Shown here: positions 42,641-51,200 of the stretch, piece by piece
Numbering within the stretch: the stretch's first letter is position 1
How the letters are laid out: each line of letters starts with the position of its first letter
Assembly (NCBI GenBank): GCA_963838835.1
Contig: CAWITA010000018.1
Coordinates: forward strand, 62,001 to 126,000
Source: Bog-473 sp963838835
Lineage (GTDB): Bacteria > Actinomycetota > Acidimicrobiia > Acidimicrobiales > RAAP-2
Direction of reading: 5' to 3'
DNA length: 64,000 nt
Position numbers and translations under genes: made by a program
Notes under the pieces: model-generated
Database searches by the model: none
What the model was told of the DNA's origin: nothing
What the model saw: the letters and a program-made list of their open reading frames with translations, nothing else

Positions 42641-45256
42641 TCAGGATCCCACCGACAGCGTCTCCGTTTGCGTCGTCGGCCATCCGACGACCTCGGCTTC
42701 CCTCAAGTCGCTCATCTCTGACTGGTCGTAGCCCAGTTCTTGCAGGATCGCCCGGGTGTGCTCCCCGAGCTCGCAATGGGGGCGTGCCTCGCCTGGCGTG
42801 TCGGAGAAATGCAGCATTGGAGCATGACGCCAGTAGCGGCCGCCGAAGCTGGGGTGCTCCGTTTCGACCATGGTCCCGTTCGCAAGAGCCTGAGGGTCCC
42901 GGAACAAGAAGGCGAAGTGGGACATCGCGTCCGCCGTCACGCAGCCGACGCCAGCGGCGAGCAGGCTCGATTCCCATTGTGCAGCCGCCCGTGTCCGGAA
43001 GAGCTCCCCGAGGATCCCTGACAGGGCCGCTCCATTGCGATCTCGCGCCGTCTGGGTGGCGAACCGTTCGTCGGCCGCCAGTTCGGGTCGTCTGGCAACC
43101 TCGCAGAGCGCACGAAATTCCTGGTCGCTCTCGGCCACAAGGAAAACCCAACAGGAATCGGGGTTCTCGTACGATTCCGGCGCGCTCCCCCGAGGAGGAG
43201 CCGCTGTCTCGTAGAGCCGGCGGGTCGGCCCGGTACCGAGCTGCAGGTGGTCGACCTCCCCCCGAGGTGGCTTTCCCTCGTAGGAGAGTGCGTCGTCGCA
43301 GTTGAGGTAGATGTTCGAGACGATCATGGATGACTCGACGTACTGACCCTCGCCGGTGCGGTGGCGGGCGAACAGACCCAGGACCATCGCCGTTGCGTGC
43401 CCGGCCGCCGCTACCGGGTCGGCACCCGTCTCGGTCAGCGGAGGGTTGCCTTCACCCGCCTGGTAAACGGTGGTGCCGGCGAAGGCGGCGATGATGGGGT
43501 CGATGGCAGGCTGGCGGCAGTAGGGACCAGTCGAGCCGTACGACGCCCCGTACTGGTAGACCAGGCCCGGGTTGACACGCCGCAGGCTGTCGTAGTCGAT
43601 ACCAAGGGATTCGGGGACCCCCGGTCGGAAGCTGTGCACAAAGACGTCGGCCTTGGCCACGAGGCTGTGCAGGATCTTTCGACCTCGTTCGTCCTTGAGA
43701 TTGAGTGCGATGCTCTCCTTGCCCTGCATCGCACGCACCATGTTGTTGTGCCCGAGGTTCAGCACCGGGTCCGAGCCGCCGTCGGACATCCCGTAGGGAT
43801 CACCACCGAGGAGCCGGTACGGGTCTCCCTCCAAGCGTTCGATCTTGATGACCCGTGCGCCCAGATCCGCCAGCATCGCAGTGGCAAACGGGGTGGCGTA
43901 GTAGTACGCGCACTCGATGATCGTGACACCGTCCAAGGGGCCCCTGAGTGCGCGCGACCCCACGTCAGCGGCGCCCGTCGCCGGACTCGCTCGGGGGGCG
44001 GGCCGGGTCACCGATGTCGCCGAGTCCTGCCCGGGCGTCGGGGCGGCACTCCTGATCGAAGCGGGGGCTCCGGGGATCTTCGCCAGCGGTCCGACCTGGA
44101 GCAGCGAACCCACACGAGGATCGTCGAGGTGGTGCACGTTGTCGGTCTCGACCATCTGACGATGCCGCAAAGCTTCCTGCGTGCTCTGGATGACGTCACC
44201 GCACACGTTGCCGTTCTCGAGGTACGCCTCCATCCATTCGGCTGAGGTCTTCTCCTTCATCCGATCGGCGATGAGCCCGACGAGCTCGACCTTGGCATCT
44301 TCATCCGGGAACCGGTGCGGCGCACCCCGGAACCGCTCGTCCTCCCAGATCCAGTCGAATCCGAGCACCTTGATCCAGGCCGGGAAGAAGTGGGGCTCGG
44401 TGTGCGAATGCACCATCCACCGGCCGTCCTTACACTGCACCCGCATCCCGATCAGATTGATCTCTCGCGGGTCCCTGTGGTGGGCCAGGCTGTGCTCGTC
44501 CTCCTTGGCGCCTTCGTGCGAGCTCGTCTCGATCGGCAGGCTCTCTCCGTCGCGGAGCAACCACCGCACCTTGGGGTTCTGCCGGCAGCACAACGCCTGC
44601 AAGAGGTTCGTCTCGACCAGCTGACCCCGTCCCGTGAGATCCCGCGCCCTGACGGCGGCCAGGACGCCTTGCACGACGAGCATTGCCGCGAAGTACGACC
44701 CGTCCCTCGGCGCGCGGTACACGGGCCGCCGACCGTCCAAGAACCACCCCGGCTGGTCGCGGAAGATGCCCGCCTTGGCCATGACCAACGCGTCGTCCGC
44801 TTTGACCCGCGCGAATGGGCCCGACGAGCCGAACCCGCTCACAGAGCAGTAGACCAACCGTGGGTTCGCCGCCGCCGCCTCCTCGTAACCGATGCCCGCA
44901 CGACGGGCGGCTTCCGGTCCGAGCGATTCGACGATCACGTCCATCCCGGCCGCGACATCAGCCAGCTCTTGTCGACCGGAGGCGGTGCGCCAGTCGAGCG
45001 AGACGCTCTGCTTCCCCCTCTGCACCAGGAGGTATGACGGGTCGCTCCACAACGGGTCGCCCTCGGGCGGCTCTACCCGCACGACGTCAGCCCCGAAGTC
45101 GGCCAGGATCATCGTGGCGAGCGGGCCCGCCATTCCCTGGCTCAGATCAAGAACACGCAGACCTTCGCACGCTCCCTGCATCGACGCACCCATCCCTTTG
45201 GTCAGCGAGGCGGCTGCGGGGACCGATCGATCCGATCCACCCCCGAATTCGGCCAC
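42641..45256 (-). CDS. tandem fusion of two class III CoA-transferase domains (CaiB/BaiF type)
   Basis: The 871-residue protein is two family III CoA-transferases end to end. Domain 1 is about 30-400 and begins RVLDLSQGMAGPLATMILADFGADVVRVE. Domain 2 is about 440-865 and begins VTIIECAYYYATPFATAMLADLGARVIKIE. An Ala/Pro/Ser-rich linker (400-440) joins them. Family members move CoA between acids through an aspartyl-CoA intermediate, or racemise methyl-acyl-CoAs. At the strand where the catalytic Asp usually appears, both domains carry Glu (GQLVETNL, GQYVESSM), so the chemistry is uncertain. A GTG start at 45256 follows GGAG. The palindrome at 45285-45305 is immediately upstream. Confidence 0.87.
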   Translation of the reverse strand: MAEFGGGSDRSVPAAASLTKGMGASMQGACEGLRVLDLSQGMAGPLATMILADFGADVVRVEPPEGDPLWSDPSYLLVQRGKQSVSLDWRTASGRQELADVAAGMDVIVESLGPEAARRAGIGYEEAAAANPRLVYCSVSGFGSSGPFARVKADDALVMAKAGIFRDQPGWFLDGRRPVYRAPRDGSYFAAMLVVQGVLAAVRARDLTGRGQLVETNLLQALCCRQNPKVRWLLRDGESLPIETSSHEGAKEDEHSLAHHRDPREINLIGMRVQCKDGRWMVHSHTEPHFFPAWIKVLGFDWIWEDERFRGAPHRFPDEDAKVELVGLIADRMKEKTSAEWMEAYLENGNVCGDVIQSTQEALRHRQMVETDNVHHLDDPRVGSLLQVGPLAKIPGAPASIRSAAPTPGQDSATSVTRPAPRASPATGAADVGSRALRGPLDGVTIIECAYYYATPFATAMLADLGARVIKIERLEGDPYRLLGGDPYGMSDGGSDPVLNLGHNNMVRAMQGKESIALNLKDERGRKILHSLVAKADVFVHSFRPGVPESLGIDYDSLRRVNPGLVYQYGASYGSTGPYCRQPAIDPIIAAFAGTTVYQAGEGNPPLTETGADPVAAAGHATAMVLGLFARHRTGEGQYVESSMIVSNIYLNCDDALSYEGKPPRGEVDHLQLGTGPTRRLYETAAPPRGSAPESYENPDSCWVFLVAESDQEFRALCEVARRPELAADERFATQTARDRNGAALSGILGELFRTRAAAQWESSLLAAGVGCVTADAMSHFAFLFRDPQALANGTMVETEHPSFGGRYWRHAPMLHFSDTPGEARPHCELGEHTRAILQELGYDQSEMSDLREAEVVGWPTTQTETLSVGS

Positions 45257-45284
45257 CGTCGCTCCAGAGGCTCCCGGCGGCAGC

Positions 45285-45305
45285 CTTTCGTACAGTGTAC
45301 GAAAG
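45285..45305. promoter_or_regulatory. perfect 10-bp inverted repeat operator
   Basis: CTTTCGTACA-G-TGTACGAAAG is a perfect palindrome around one base, 29 bp upstream of the tandem CoA-transferase start. Its position fits a repressor site overlapping a promoter. It differs from the TGTCA-N6-TGACA sites, so another regulator is expected, perhaps the TetR protein at 50.5 kb. Confidence 0.5.
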
Positions 45306-45335
45306 TACCGAGGGCCCGGTCACGGGTCAAGGCAG

Positions 45336-46538
45336 CTACGCCGCATCCGAGACGTGCATGAGACCGGCCAGATTGCCGCCCATGACCTGACGGATCGAAC
45401 CCTCGTCGAGCCCTCGGAGCTCGTCGACGAAGGAAATCGGGTCGGACATGCCCTCGGGGTGGGGGTAGTCGGATCCGAAGAGCACCCGATCTGCACCGAG
45501 GAGCTCCACGAGACCGATCGGGTCCTCTTCGTGGAAGGGGTGGATGTAGATGTTGCGCTTGAACACGTCGACGGGGTCCTCGTCGAACTCGTGCGGCGAC
45601 ATGGCGTAGGCGTGTGCCAGCTCCTCGAGCAAGTGGCGCACCCACTTGCTCCCGGTCTCGACGGGGGCGATGCGCAGCTCGGGGAACCGGCTGCACAGCC
45701 CGTGGCCGATGAGCGACGCGACCGTGTCCACGATCGGGCGGTGCATGTTGAAGAGGATCGTCGAAAAAGCCGATTTGTCCTGGAACGGCAGCATCTCCCC
45801 GGCGCGCGCACCCTCCCATTCGTTCTGGTACCGCTGGTAGCCGCTGTCGGATCCGTGCATTCCCACGAAAATACCGGACTCGACCACGCGCGACCAGAAG
45901 GGGTCGAACTCCGGAAGCGCCATGGAGCGGCGGCCCGTGAAACCCGGTACCGGCGCCGGCCTGATCAGGATCACGCGTGCCCCGCGCTCGAGCAGCCACT
46001 CCAATTCCTCGATGGCGCGGTCGACGATGCACAGCGTGACGACGGGAGCTGGGAAGATTCGTTCTTCGTAGTTGAACGTCCAGTGCTCGTGCATCCACTG
46101 GTTGAGTGCGTGGATCACGGCGTGCGTCGCGAGAGGATCATCACTCAGCCGTTCCTCGAGCAGGCTGGCCAGGGTCGGCCATATCAGGGCACGGTCGATC
46201 CCGAGCTCGTCCATCAGCCTCAGCCGAGGCTCCGGATCGTGATAGGCCGGAATGGACCGAATCGGTTTGCCCATGATCTCCCGGCGCGACTTGCCGTCCG
46301 GGTTCCCCTCCTTGAAGTACTGCTCCTGAGCCCCGGGCGCGGCGACCACTTCGAAGGTCGGGTTCGGGATGTAGTCACTGATGACGTTGCGGATGGCGAT
46401 CTTTGTCCGTCCCTGTACATCGACGTACCTGATGTAGCCCTCGTACTCGGCGGGAAGGAACTTCGTAAACGCGTCCGTGGTCTCGTACATGTGGTTGTCG
46501 ACGTCGAAGACCGAGAAATTCAGGACTCGTGACGGCAT
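45336..46538 (-). CDS. amidohydrolase-2 family metal-dependent hydrolase
   Basis: The 400-residue TIM-barrel protein starts at ATG 46538, after AAGGAGG. The longer frame to 47285 is a shadow of the next CoA-transferase. The N-terminal metal motif is FDVDNHMYETTDAF (Asp-x-Asp-x-His-x-x-Glu), and the C-terminal motif FGSDYPHPEGM holds the catalytic Asp and His. HGSDSGYQRYQNEWEG and ETGSKWVRHLLEEL lie between. This actinobacterial group is related to ACMSD-like decarboxylases and hydrolases. It is intact, unlike the copies at 28-30 kb. The neighbours on both sides are CoA-transferases on the same strand. Confidence 0.88.
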   Translation of the reverse strand: MPSRVLNFSVFDVDNHMYETTDAFTKFLPAEYEGYIRYVDVQGRTKIAIRNVISDYIPNPTFEVVAAPGAQEQYFKEGNPDGKSRREIMGKPIRSIPAYHDPEPRLRLMDELGIDRALIWPTLASLLEERLSDDPLATHAVIHALNQWMHEHWTFNYEERIFPAPVVTLCIVDRAIEELEWLLERGARVILIRPAPVPGFTGRRSMALPEFDPFWSRVVESGIFVGMHGSDSGYQRYQNEWEGARAGEMLPFQDKSAFSTILFNMHRPIVDTVASLIGHGLCSRFPELRIAPVETGSKWVRHLLEELAHAYAMSPHEFDEDPVDVFKRNIYIHPFHEEDPIGLVELLGADRVLFGSDYPHPEGMSDPISFVDELRGLDEGSIRQVMGGNLAGLMHVSDAA

Positions 46539-46677
46539 CGGATGCCTCCTTGGATTCGGGCGGCACGTTGTCCACCCTGGTCGTGCCTCCGGGAGCGATG
46601 ATACCGAGTCCTTCTCCGGCGGATGTGTGCTCACTTCGAGGGGTCGTCGGCCACGGGTCTCGAGAACCGGCTCCGCT

Positions 46678-47907
46678 TCAGTCCGCCGAGAATATGGCTC
46701 CGCCGTCCTCGAGGGACGCGAGCTCGTCGTCTCGCGCGCTGAGCCACCGCTGCAAGACGTCCCTCGTGTGTTGACCGAGGCGGGCCGGCGGCAGCGGGAC
46801 TCGCCCCGGCGACTTCGTCCAGCGCTGGGGGGACCCCGTGTACGTGACGTATCCGAGATCTCGCTGCCACACCGGGTCCAGGAGGCCTCGAGCCCGGAGC
46901 TGCGGGTCTCGCCAAAGGTCGGCCATGTCCTGCACCACCCCGGCGGCGAGCCCCGCGCGCTGCAGATGGTGCATGGCGGTGTGCGCACCGCACCGGGAGA
47001 CCCATTCGCCGAGCGCTTCCGACATCTGGCGCTCGAGCGCAGATGCCCGGTCACGCTGCTCGGCCTGGAGGTCGGGGCGTTCCAGAACACCGCAGAGGGT
47101 CTCCCAGTCCGATCCATCCTCGATGTCGACGGCCACCCACTGGTCATGGCCCCTGCTGGGGAACACTCCGGACAACCATGACCCCGGCGACCGGTTGAAC
47201 TCCCGAACGGGGTCGACGCCCGTGTTGAGCGGCGAGGCATAGAGCTCCGCCAGCATCGGGGGCACGGCATCGACTTGCGCGACATCGAGGTAGGCGGGTG
47301 TGCCGTGGCGACGGGCCTGTCCCAACGCGGCCACCGTGGCCAGCGCTCCGGTGACGCCAGCGATGTAGTCGCTCAGCGTGCCGTGCGCGTAGCCCCATGC
47401 GGAGGCCAAACCGAGATACGACGCGACGGTCACCCCGTAGGCGAGATAGTTCGCCCGGGGTCCGTCTCTTCCGTAGCCCGACAACGACAACATGACGAGG
47501 TCGGCCTTGTGGGCCAGCAGGTCGCGATACCCGCAGCCCCACCGCTCGAGAACCGGGGACCCGAAGTTCTCGATCACCACGTCCGAGACCGCCACCAATC
47601 GGTGAAACAGGGTCCGGGCGTCGTCCTCGGCCAGGTCGAGCGACACGTTGAGGAGGCCCCGCGTCAAGGATCCCTCCATGACGGTGTTCGGGGCGCCGGA
47701 GGGCTCGAGAACCGCTGGGCCGATGGCGTAGGCGGGCATGCGCAGCACATCGGGACGACTCCTCGCCTCGATCTTGACCACTTCGGCCCCGAGATCGGCC
47801 ATGACGGTTGCGGCGGTGTTGCCAGCGATGAACGTGCCGAAGCTGAGGACACGGACCCCGCTGAGCAGGCCGGGACGGTCAGGCAAGGCCGCTGCTCCTC
47901 CAAGCAT
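46678..47907 (-). CDS. class III CoA-transferase (CaiB/BaiF type), pair member 2
   Basis: The 409-residue CoA-transferase begins GVRVLSFGTFIAGNTAATVMADLGAEVVKIE, the family signature, and carries VVIENFGSPVLERWGCGY and SLSGYGRDGPRANYLAYG. Its C-terminal part includes LRARGLLDPVWQRDLG and the terminal HTRDVLQRWL segment typical of the family. Its start overlaps the end of the upstream CoA-transferase gene by 29 bp, so the two are coupled and probably form a heterodimer analogous to the tandem fusion at 42.6 kb. The substrate is unknown. Transcription continues to the amidohydrolase 139 bp downstream. Confidence 0.87.
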   Translation of the reverse strand: MLGGAAALPDRPGLLSGVRVLSFGTFIAGNTAATVMADLGAEVVKIEARSRPDVLRMPAYAIGPAVLEPSGAPNTVMEGSLTRGLLNVSLDLAEDDARTLFHRLVAVSDVVIENFGSPVLERWGCGYRDLLAHKADLVMLSLSGYGRDGPRANYLAYGVTVASYLGLASAWGYAHGTLSDYIAGVTGALATVAALGQARRHGTPAYLDVAQVDAVPPMLAELYASPLNTGVDPVREFNRSPGSWLSGVFPSRGHDQWVAVDIEDGSDWETLCGVLERPDLQAEQRDRASALERQMSEALGEWVSRCGAHTAMHHLQRAGLAAGVVQDMADLWRDPQLRARGLLDPVWQRDLGYVTYTGSPQRWTKSPGRVPLPPARLGQHTRDVLQRWLSARDDELASLEDGGAIFSAD

Positions 47908-49102
47908 CCAGCTGTTCGTCCGTGAAGCCGAGCCCGTCGACGTACACCTCGCGGTTGTGCTGGCCCACTGTCGGGACGGGCCCGCGCAGGCGCACGATCG
48001 GCGGGCTCGAGTGACACCACCGCCAGGGGATCGTCACCGGCCTCCCCTCCGTGTCGCGCAAGGTGGCAAAGAGCCGACGGGCGAGCGGTTGCTCGTCGCG
48101 GACGAAGTCGCCGGGATCGTTCACCGGGGCACAGGGGAGCCCCGCCGCCTGCCCCTTCTCGAAGAGCTCGTCGCGGCTGCGGTCTTTCACGAGACGCGCG
48201 ATGGTCTCCTGCAAGCCGTCGAAGATCTCTCGGCGTAGCTGCGGATCGGCCAGTGAGGGCTCCGAAAGTTCGTGGGGATGGTCCAACATGGTGAGAAACG
48301 CCTCCCAATGGTGACCCTGGTGCGCGGAGATGCGAAGAGGGCCGTCGCGACATTCCCACCGGCCCGACGGCGGTATCCCGATCTCCACGGAACGGCCCCA
48401 TTCGTTGATCGCTCCGACGTCGAAGCGCTCGATCAGGAAGTCCTTGCTGGCGGCGAGGTCGTGCACGGCGAAGTCCAGCGTCTGGCCGCCGAAGCGGTCG
48501 TGGCCGAAGAGCGCCGACACGATGCCGAAGCCGGCATGGATCCCCGCCTCGTCCCAGGCCAACTGGCCCGGAGCCGCCAGGGGAGGTCCGTCGGAATGAC
48601 CCGTCCAGTGCATCCCGCCACCCATGGCGAACGACACGAAGGGAGTGGTCCGCAGGTCACGCATGGGCCCGACGAGCCCGAACGGAGTGATGGAGGCCAC
48701 GATGGCCTCGGGCGCAGCCCAGTGCAGGCGGCTCGCGTCCCGGTCGAACCCGGCGACAGGAGTCCGCCGGGTCGGTGAGGCCACGACGATGTCGGCGGCC
48801 GCACCCAAGGCCTCGAGGACGACCAGGGCGTCGCGGCGCGAGACCTCCAGGGTGACGCTGCGCTTGTTGGCGTGGTAGGAGGCAAACACGGCACTCGTTC
48901 CCGCCCCGCCGGCGCCGCCGACGAGCGGCGGTCGCCGCCTCATCGGGTCACCCCCGGGGGGTTCGACCTTGATCACGTCCGCGCCCAGATCTGCCAGGAG
49001 CTTGGTGCAGTAGGCGCCGATCGCCCCCGTCAGGTCGAGCACCCGGCGTCCATCGAGCGGGCAGGACTCGCCGCCGAAACCGGACGGCGTGTCAGCCGTC
49101 AT
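47879..49102 (-). CDS. class III CoA-transferase (CaiB/BaiF type), pair member 1
   Basis: The 407-residue protein starts MTADTPSGFGGESCPLDGRRVLDLTGAIG and has the family strand LLADLGADVIKVEPPGGDP. ASITPFGLVGPMRDLRTTPF and QLAWDEAGIHAGFGIVSALF lie in the middle, and HNREVYVDGLGFTDEQLDAW closes the protein. It resembles CoA-transferases of carnitine, formyl or steroid pathways, but the donor and acceptor cannot be told. It is the upstream gene of an overlapping pair, 69 bp after the acyl-CoA dehydrogenase gene on the same strand. The product of that dehydrogenase, or its acid precursor, may be its acceptor. Confidence 0.87.
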   Translation of the reverse strand: MTADTPSGFGGESCPLDGRRVLDLTGAIGAYCTKLLADLGADVIKVEPPGGDPMRRRPPLVGGAGGAGTSAVFASYHANKRSVTLEVSRRDALVVLEALGAAADIVVASPTRRTPVAGFDRDASRLHWAAPEAIVASITPFGLVGPMRDLRTTPFVSFAMGGGMHWTGHSDGPPLAAPGQLAWDEAGIHAGFGIVSALFGHDRFGGQTLDFAVHDLAASKDFLIERFDVGAINEWGRSVEIGIPPSGRWECRDGPLRISAHQGHHWEAFLTMLDHPHELSEPSLADPQLRREIFDGLQETIARLVKDRSRDELFEKGQAAGLPCAPVNDPGDFVRDEQPLARRLFATLRDTEGRPVTIPWRWCHSSPPIVRLRGPVPTVGQHNREVYVDGLGFTDEQLDAWRSSGLA

Positions 49103-49171
49103 GGCCGCCCTCCCCGGCTGGTCGGCCGGCCGCGATCCCGACGTGGCACGCGGGGACGGTCGCCGGTCGGC

Positions 49172-50398
49172 TCAGTTGTGCGGGACTTGGTCGAAGGGGA
49201 CGTCACGGTCGACCGTAGGCTCACGGGGCAGCCCGAGCACGCGCTCACTCACGTTGTTGCGTTGGATCTCTGCGGTCCCCCCGGCGATCGACACCCGCCG
49301 GGTGTTGAGGAGCTGGTACGACCAGTCGCCCCCGCTGGCGTCTCCCACGCCCCAGGTGACCCCGTCCGCGCCGGACAGGGCGAGGGCCATCTCCGCCCGG
49401 CGCTGTATCACGATGTCCTCGCCAAGCTTGAGCAGACCGCCATAGCCCTGCGGGAGCTTCCCGTCAGCCATGGCGTCGGAGATTCGCGCGGACACCAGCT
49501 TCTGCACCACGGAGGCGACGTACATGGCGACGACCTGACGCCGCACACCCGGATCCTGGCTCAGACCGTTCCGTTGGACCAGGGAGACCAGGGCGGTCGC
49601 CTGTTCGTCGAACGCGGCGCTGGCTCCGCCCCGCCCGACCCAGGCGTGCTCGATCTCGAGAAGCCCGCGTGCGACGCGCCAGCCTTCGTTCTCCTCGCCG
49701 AGGAGATTTGCCGCCGGAACGACAACCTCCGTGAAGAACTCTTCGCTGAATTCGGCTTCGCCGTCGATCTGCTTGATTCGACGGAAGTCGATGCCGGGAC
49801 TCTTCAGGTCGATGATGAGAACCGATATGCCCTTGTGCTTCGGAACGTCCCACCGGGTGCGAACCGGGCAGAGCGCAAAGTCCGAGAGGTGGGCGCTGCT
49901 ACTCCAGGTCTTCTGGCCGTTCACGATGAACGAGTCGCCGTCGCGGTGCGCGCTGGTCAGGAGACCGGCGAGGTCCGAACCGCCACTCGGCTCGGAGAAG
50001 AACTGCAGCCACAGCTCCTTGCCGGCGAGGATGTTGGCAACATGGTTGACCTTCTGCTCGTGGGTGCCGTATTTCACGAGTGTGGCGCCGAGGATGTTGA
50101 TCGACACTCCAAAGTTCGTCGGCGGCATGTCGTAGCCGGCGGCCTCCTCGTTGAACACCCGCTCGTGCTCGAGCGTGAGTCCCTGGCCTCCGTACTCGGC
50201 CGGGAAGGTAATTCCCGCATAGCCCCCGTCGAAGATCTTCTGCTGGAGCGTCTTGAACTCCTGGAGGCGCTCGGTCCTCTCGTCGACGAGTTTCTTGACG
50301 TCGATCGCGTCGCGGCGCTTGACGTTCTCGGCCAGCCACGCCCGCGCCTTCAGACGGTACTCTCGGAACTCCGGGGTCTCGCTGTGATGCTCCGTCAC
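49172..50398 (-). CDS. acyl-CoA dehydrogenase
   Basis: The 408-residue flavoprotein carries the substrate/FAD motif QFFSEPSGGSDLAGLLTSA and the GQKTWSSSAHLSDFA strand. The middle segment LLGEENEGWRVARGLLEIEH is followed by the C-terminal helix with SIAGGTAEIQRNNVSERVLGLPRE. Order and length are those of long-chain or ring-specific FadE proteins. It makes a 2,3-enoyl-CoA and needs ETF, which is not in this window. The start is the ATG at 50398. It sits between the TetR gene and the CoA-transferase pair, all on the minus strand, so it is probably the first enzyme gene of an operon that the TetR protein controls. Confidence 0.9.
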   Translation of the reverse strand: MTEHHSETPEFREYRLKARAWLAENVKRRDAIDVKKLVDERTERLQEFKTLQQKIFDGGYAGITFPAEYGGQGLTLEHERVFNEEAAGYDMPPTNFGVSINILGATLVKYGTHEQKVNHVANILAGKELWLQFFSEPSGGSDLAGLLTSAHRDGDSFIVNGQKTWSSSAHLSDFALCPVRTRWDVPKHKGISVLIIDLKSPGIDFRRIKQIDGEAEFSEEFFTEVVVPAANLLGEENEGWRVARGLLEIEHAWVGRGGASAAFDEQATALVSLVQRNGLSQDPGVRRQVVAMYVASVVQKLVSARISDAMADGKLPQGYGGLLKLGEDIVIQRRAEMALALSGADGVTWGVGDASGGDWSYQLLNTRRVSIAGGTAEIQRNNVSERVLGLPREPTVDRDVPFDQVPHN

Positions 50399-50481
50399 GT
50401 CGCCAGGCGCAGCCTTTCCGCATGTGGCCCTTCGAGGTAATCACCGCCAATCGTAGCGATCTCACCCTCTCCTTGATGGCG

Positions 50482-51099
50482 TCAGCCCACGGAAGACGTC
50501 GACGTCCCCGGGACGCTGACCGCCTCGTTCGCGAGCACCGACTCGAGTCCGGCGATGACGGCTTCCACACCGAACGTGACGTAGTCGCGGGCTCGCAGAC
50601 CCTCGAAGTGGTGCGTGGCTGCATTCTGGCCGAGGTGCGCGTCGACGCTGATACGGCCATGGATATAGGTCGTCGCGAACGACCACGCCAGTCGGGCCGA
50701 GTCAGAAGGAAAGCCTGCCTCGACGAAGAACCCGATGCCGGCTTCGAGTCGATCAGGGGTGACGCCCAGCGCAGGCTGATTGATCAGATAGGAACTCAGA
50801 CCCGGATACCGCCTGAAGCTTTCCCAAATGTTGAGCAAGTAGTCCCTCAACGCGTCCTGCCAGCTCCGGTCTTCTTCCCGGTGCAACAGCCCGAAGGAGT
50901 CGGAGACCCGACCCACGACGAGGCGCAGGAGATCCTCCTTGCCCGGTACGTAGTAGTAGATCGCCATCGGCGTGACCCCGAGACCGCCTGCCACCGTCCG
51001 CATCGTCAACCCGTCGACCCCGCGGGTCCGAGCAATGCGCTCCGACTCGTTGACGATGGCCTCGAGTGTGAGCGTCTCCGTTCGCTGGCCTTTGGGCAT
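50482..51099 (-). CDS. TetR-family transcriptional regulator (second)
   Basis: The 205-residue protein starts at ATG 51099; the open frame to 51204 is not protein-like at its N-terminus. The helix-turn-helix is AIVNESERIARTRGVDGLTM, then RTVAGGLGVTPMAIYYYVPG and KEDLLRLVVG. A TetR_C ligand domain follows, with DALRDYLLNIWESFRRYPGL and SFATTYIHGRISVDAHLG. It belongs to the TetR group with the MAIYYY recognition helix. It probably represses the acyl-CoA dehydrogenase/CoA-transferase genes downstream and itself. An inverted repeat directly in front of the start (51100-51119) is the candidate operator. Confidence 0.88.
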   Translation of the reverse strand: MPKGQRTETLTLEAIVNESERIARTRGVDGLTMRTVAGGLGVTPMAIYYYVPGKEDLLRLVVGRVSDSFGLLHREEDRSWQDALRDYLLNIWESFRRYPGLSSYLINQPALGVTPDRLEAGIGFFVEAGFPSDSARLAWSFATTYIHGRISVDAHLGQNAATHHFEGLRARDYVTFGVEAVIAGLESVLANEAVSVPGTSTSSVG

Positions 51100-51119
51100 G
51101 GTGGAATTGTAGAACCACC
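51100..51119. promoter_or_regulatory. inverted repeat in front of the second TetR gene
   Basis: GGTGG-N10-CCACC begins one base before the TetR ATG and covers the ribosome-site region. It is a reasonable autoregulatory operator, but the arms are only 5 bp and part of the signal is local G/C bias. Confidence 0.3.
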
Positions 51120-51200
51120 CGTGGCTACAGACCGGCTGGCCCCCGCCCGAACGGCGAGGGCACGTCTCCAACGCCCGCCGGGGAGCCTCCGACCCTCGGA

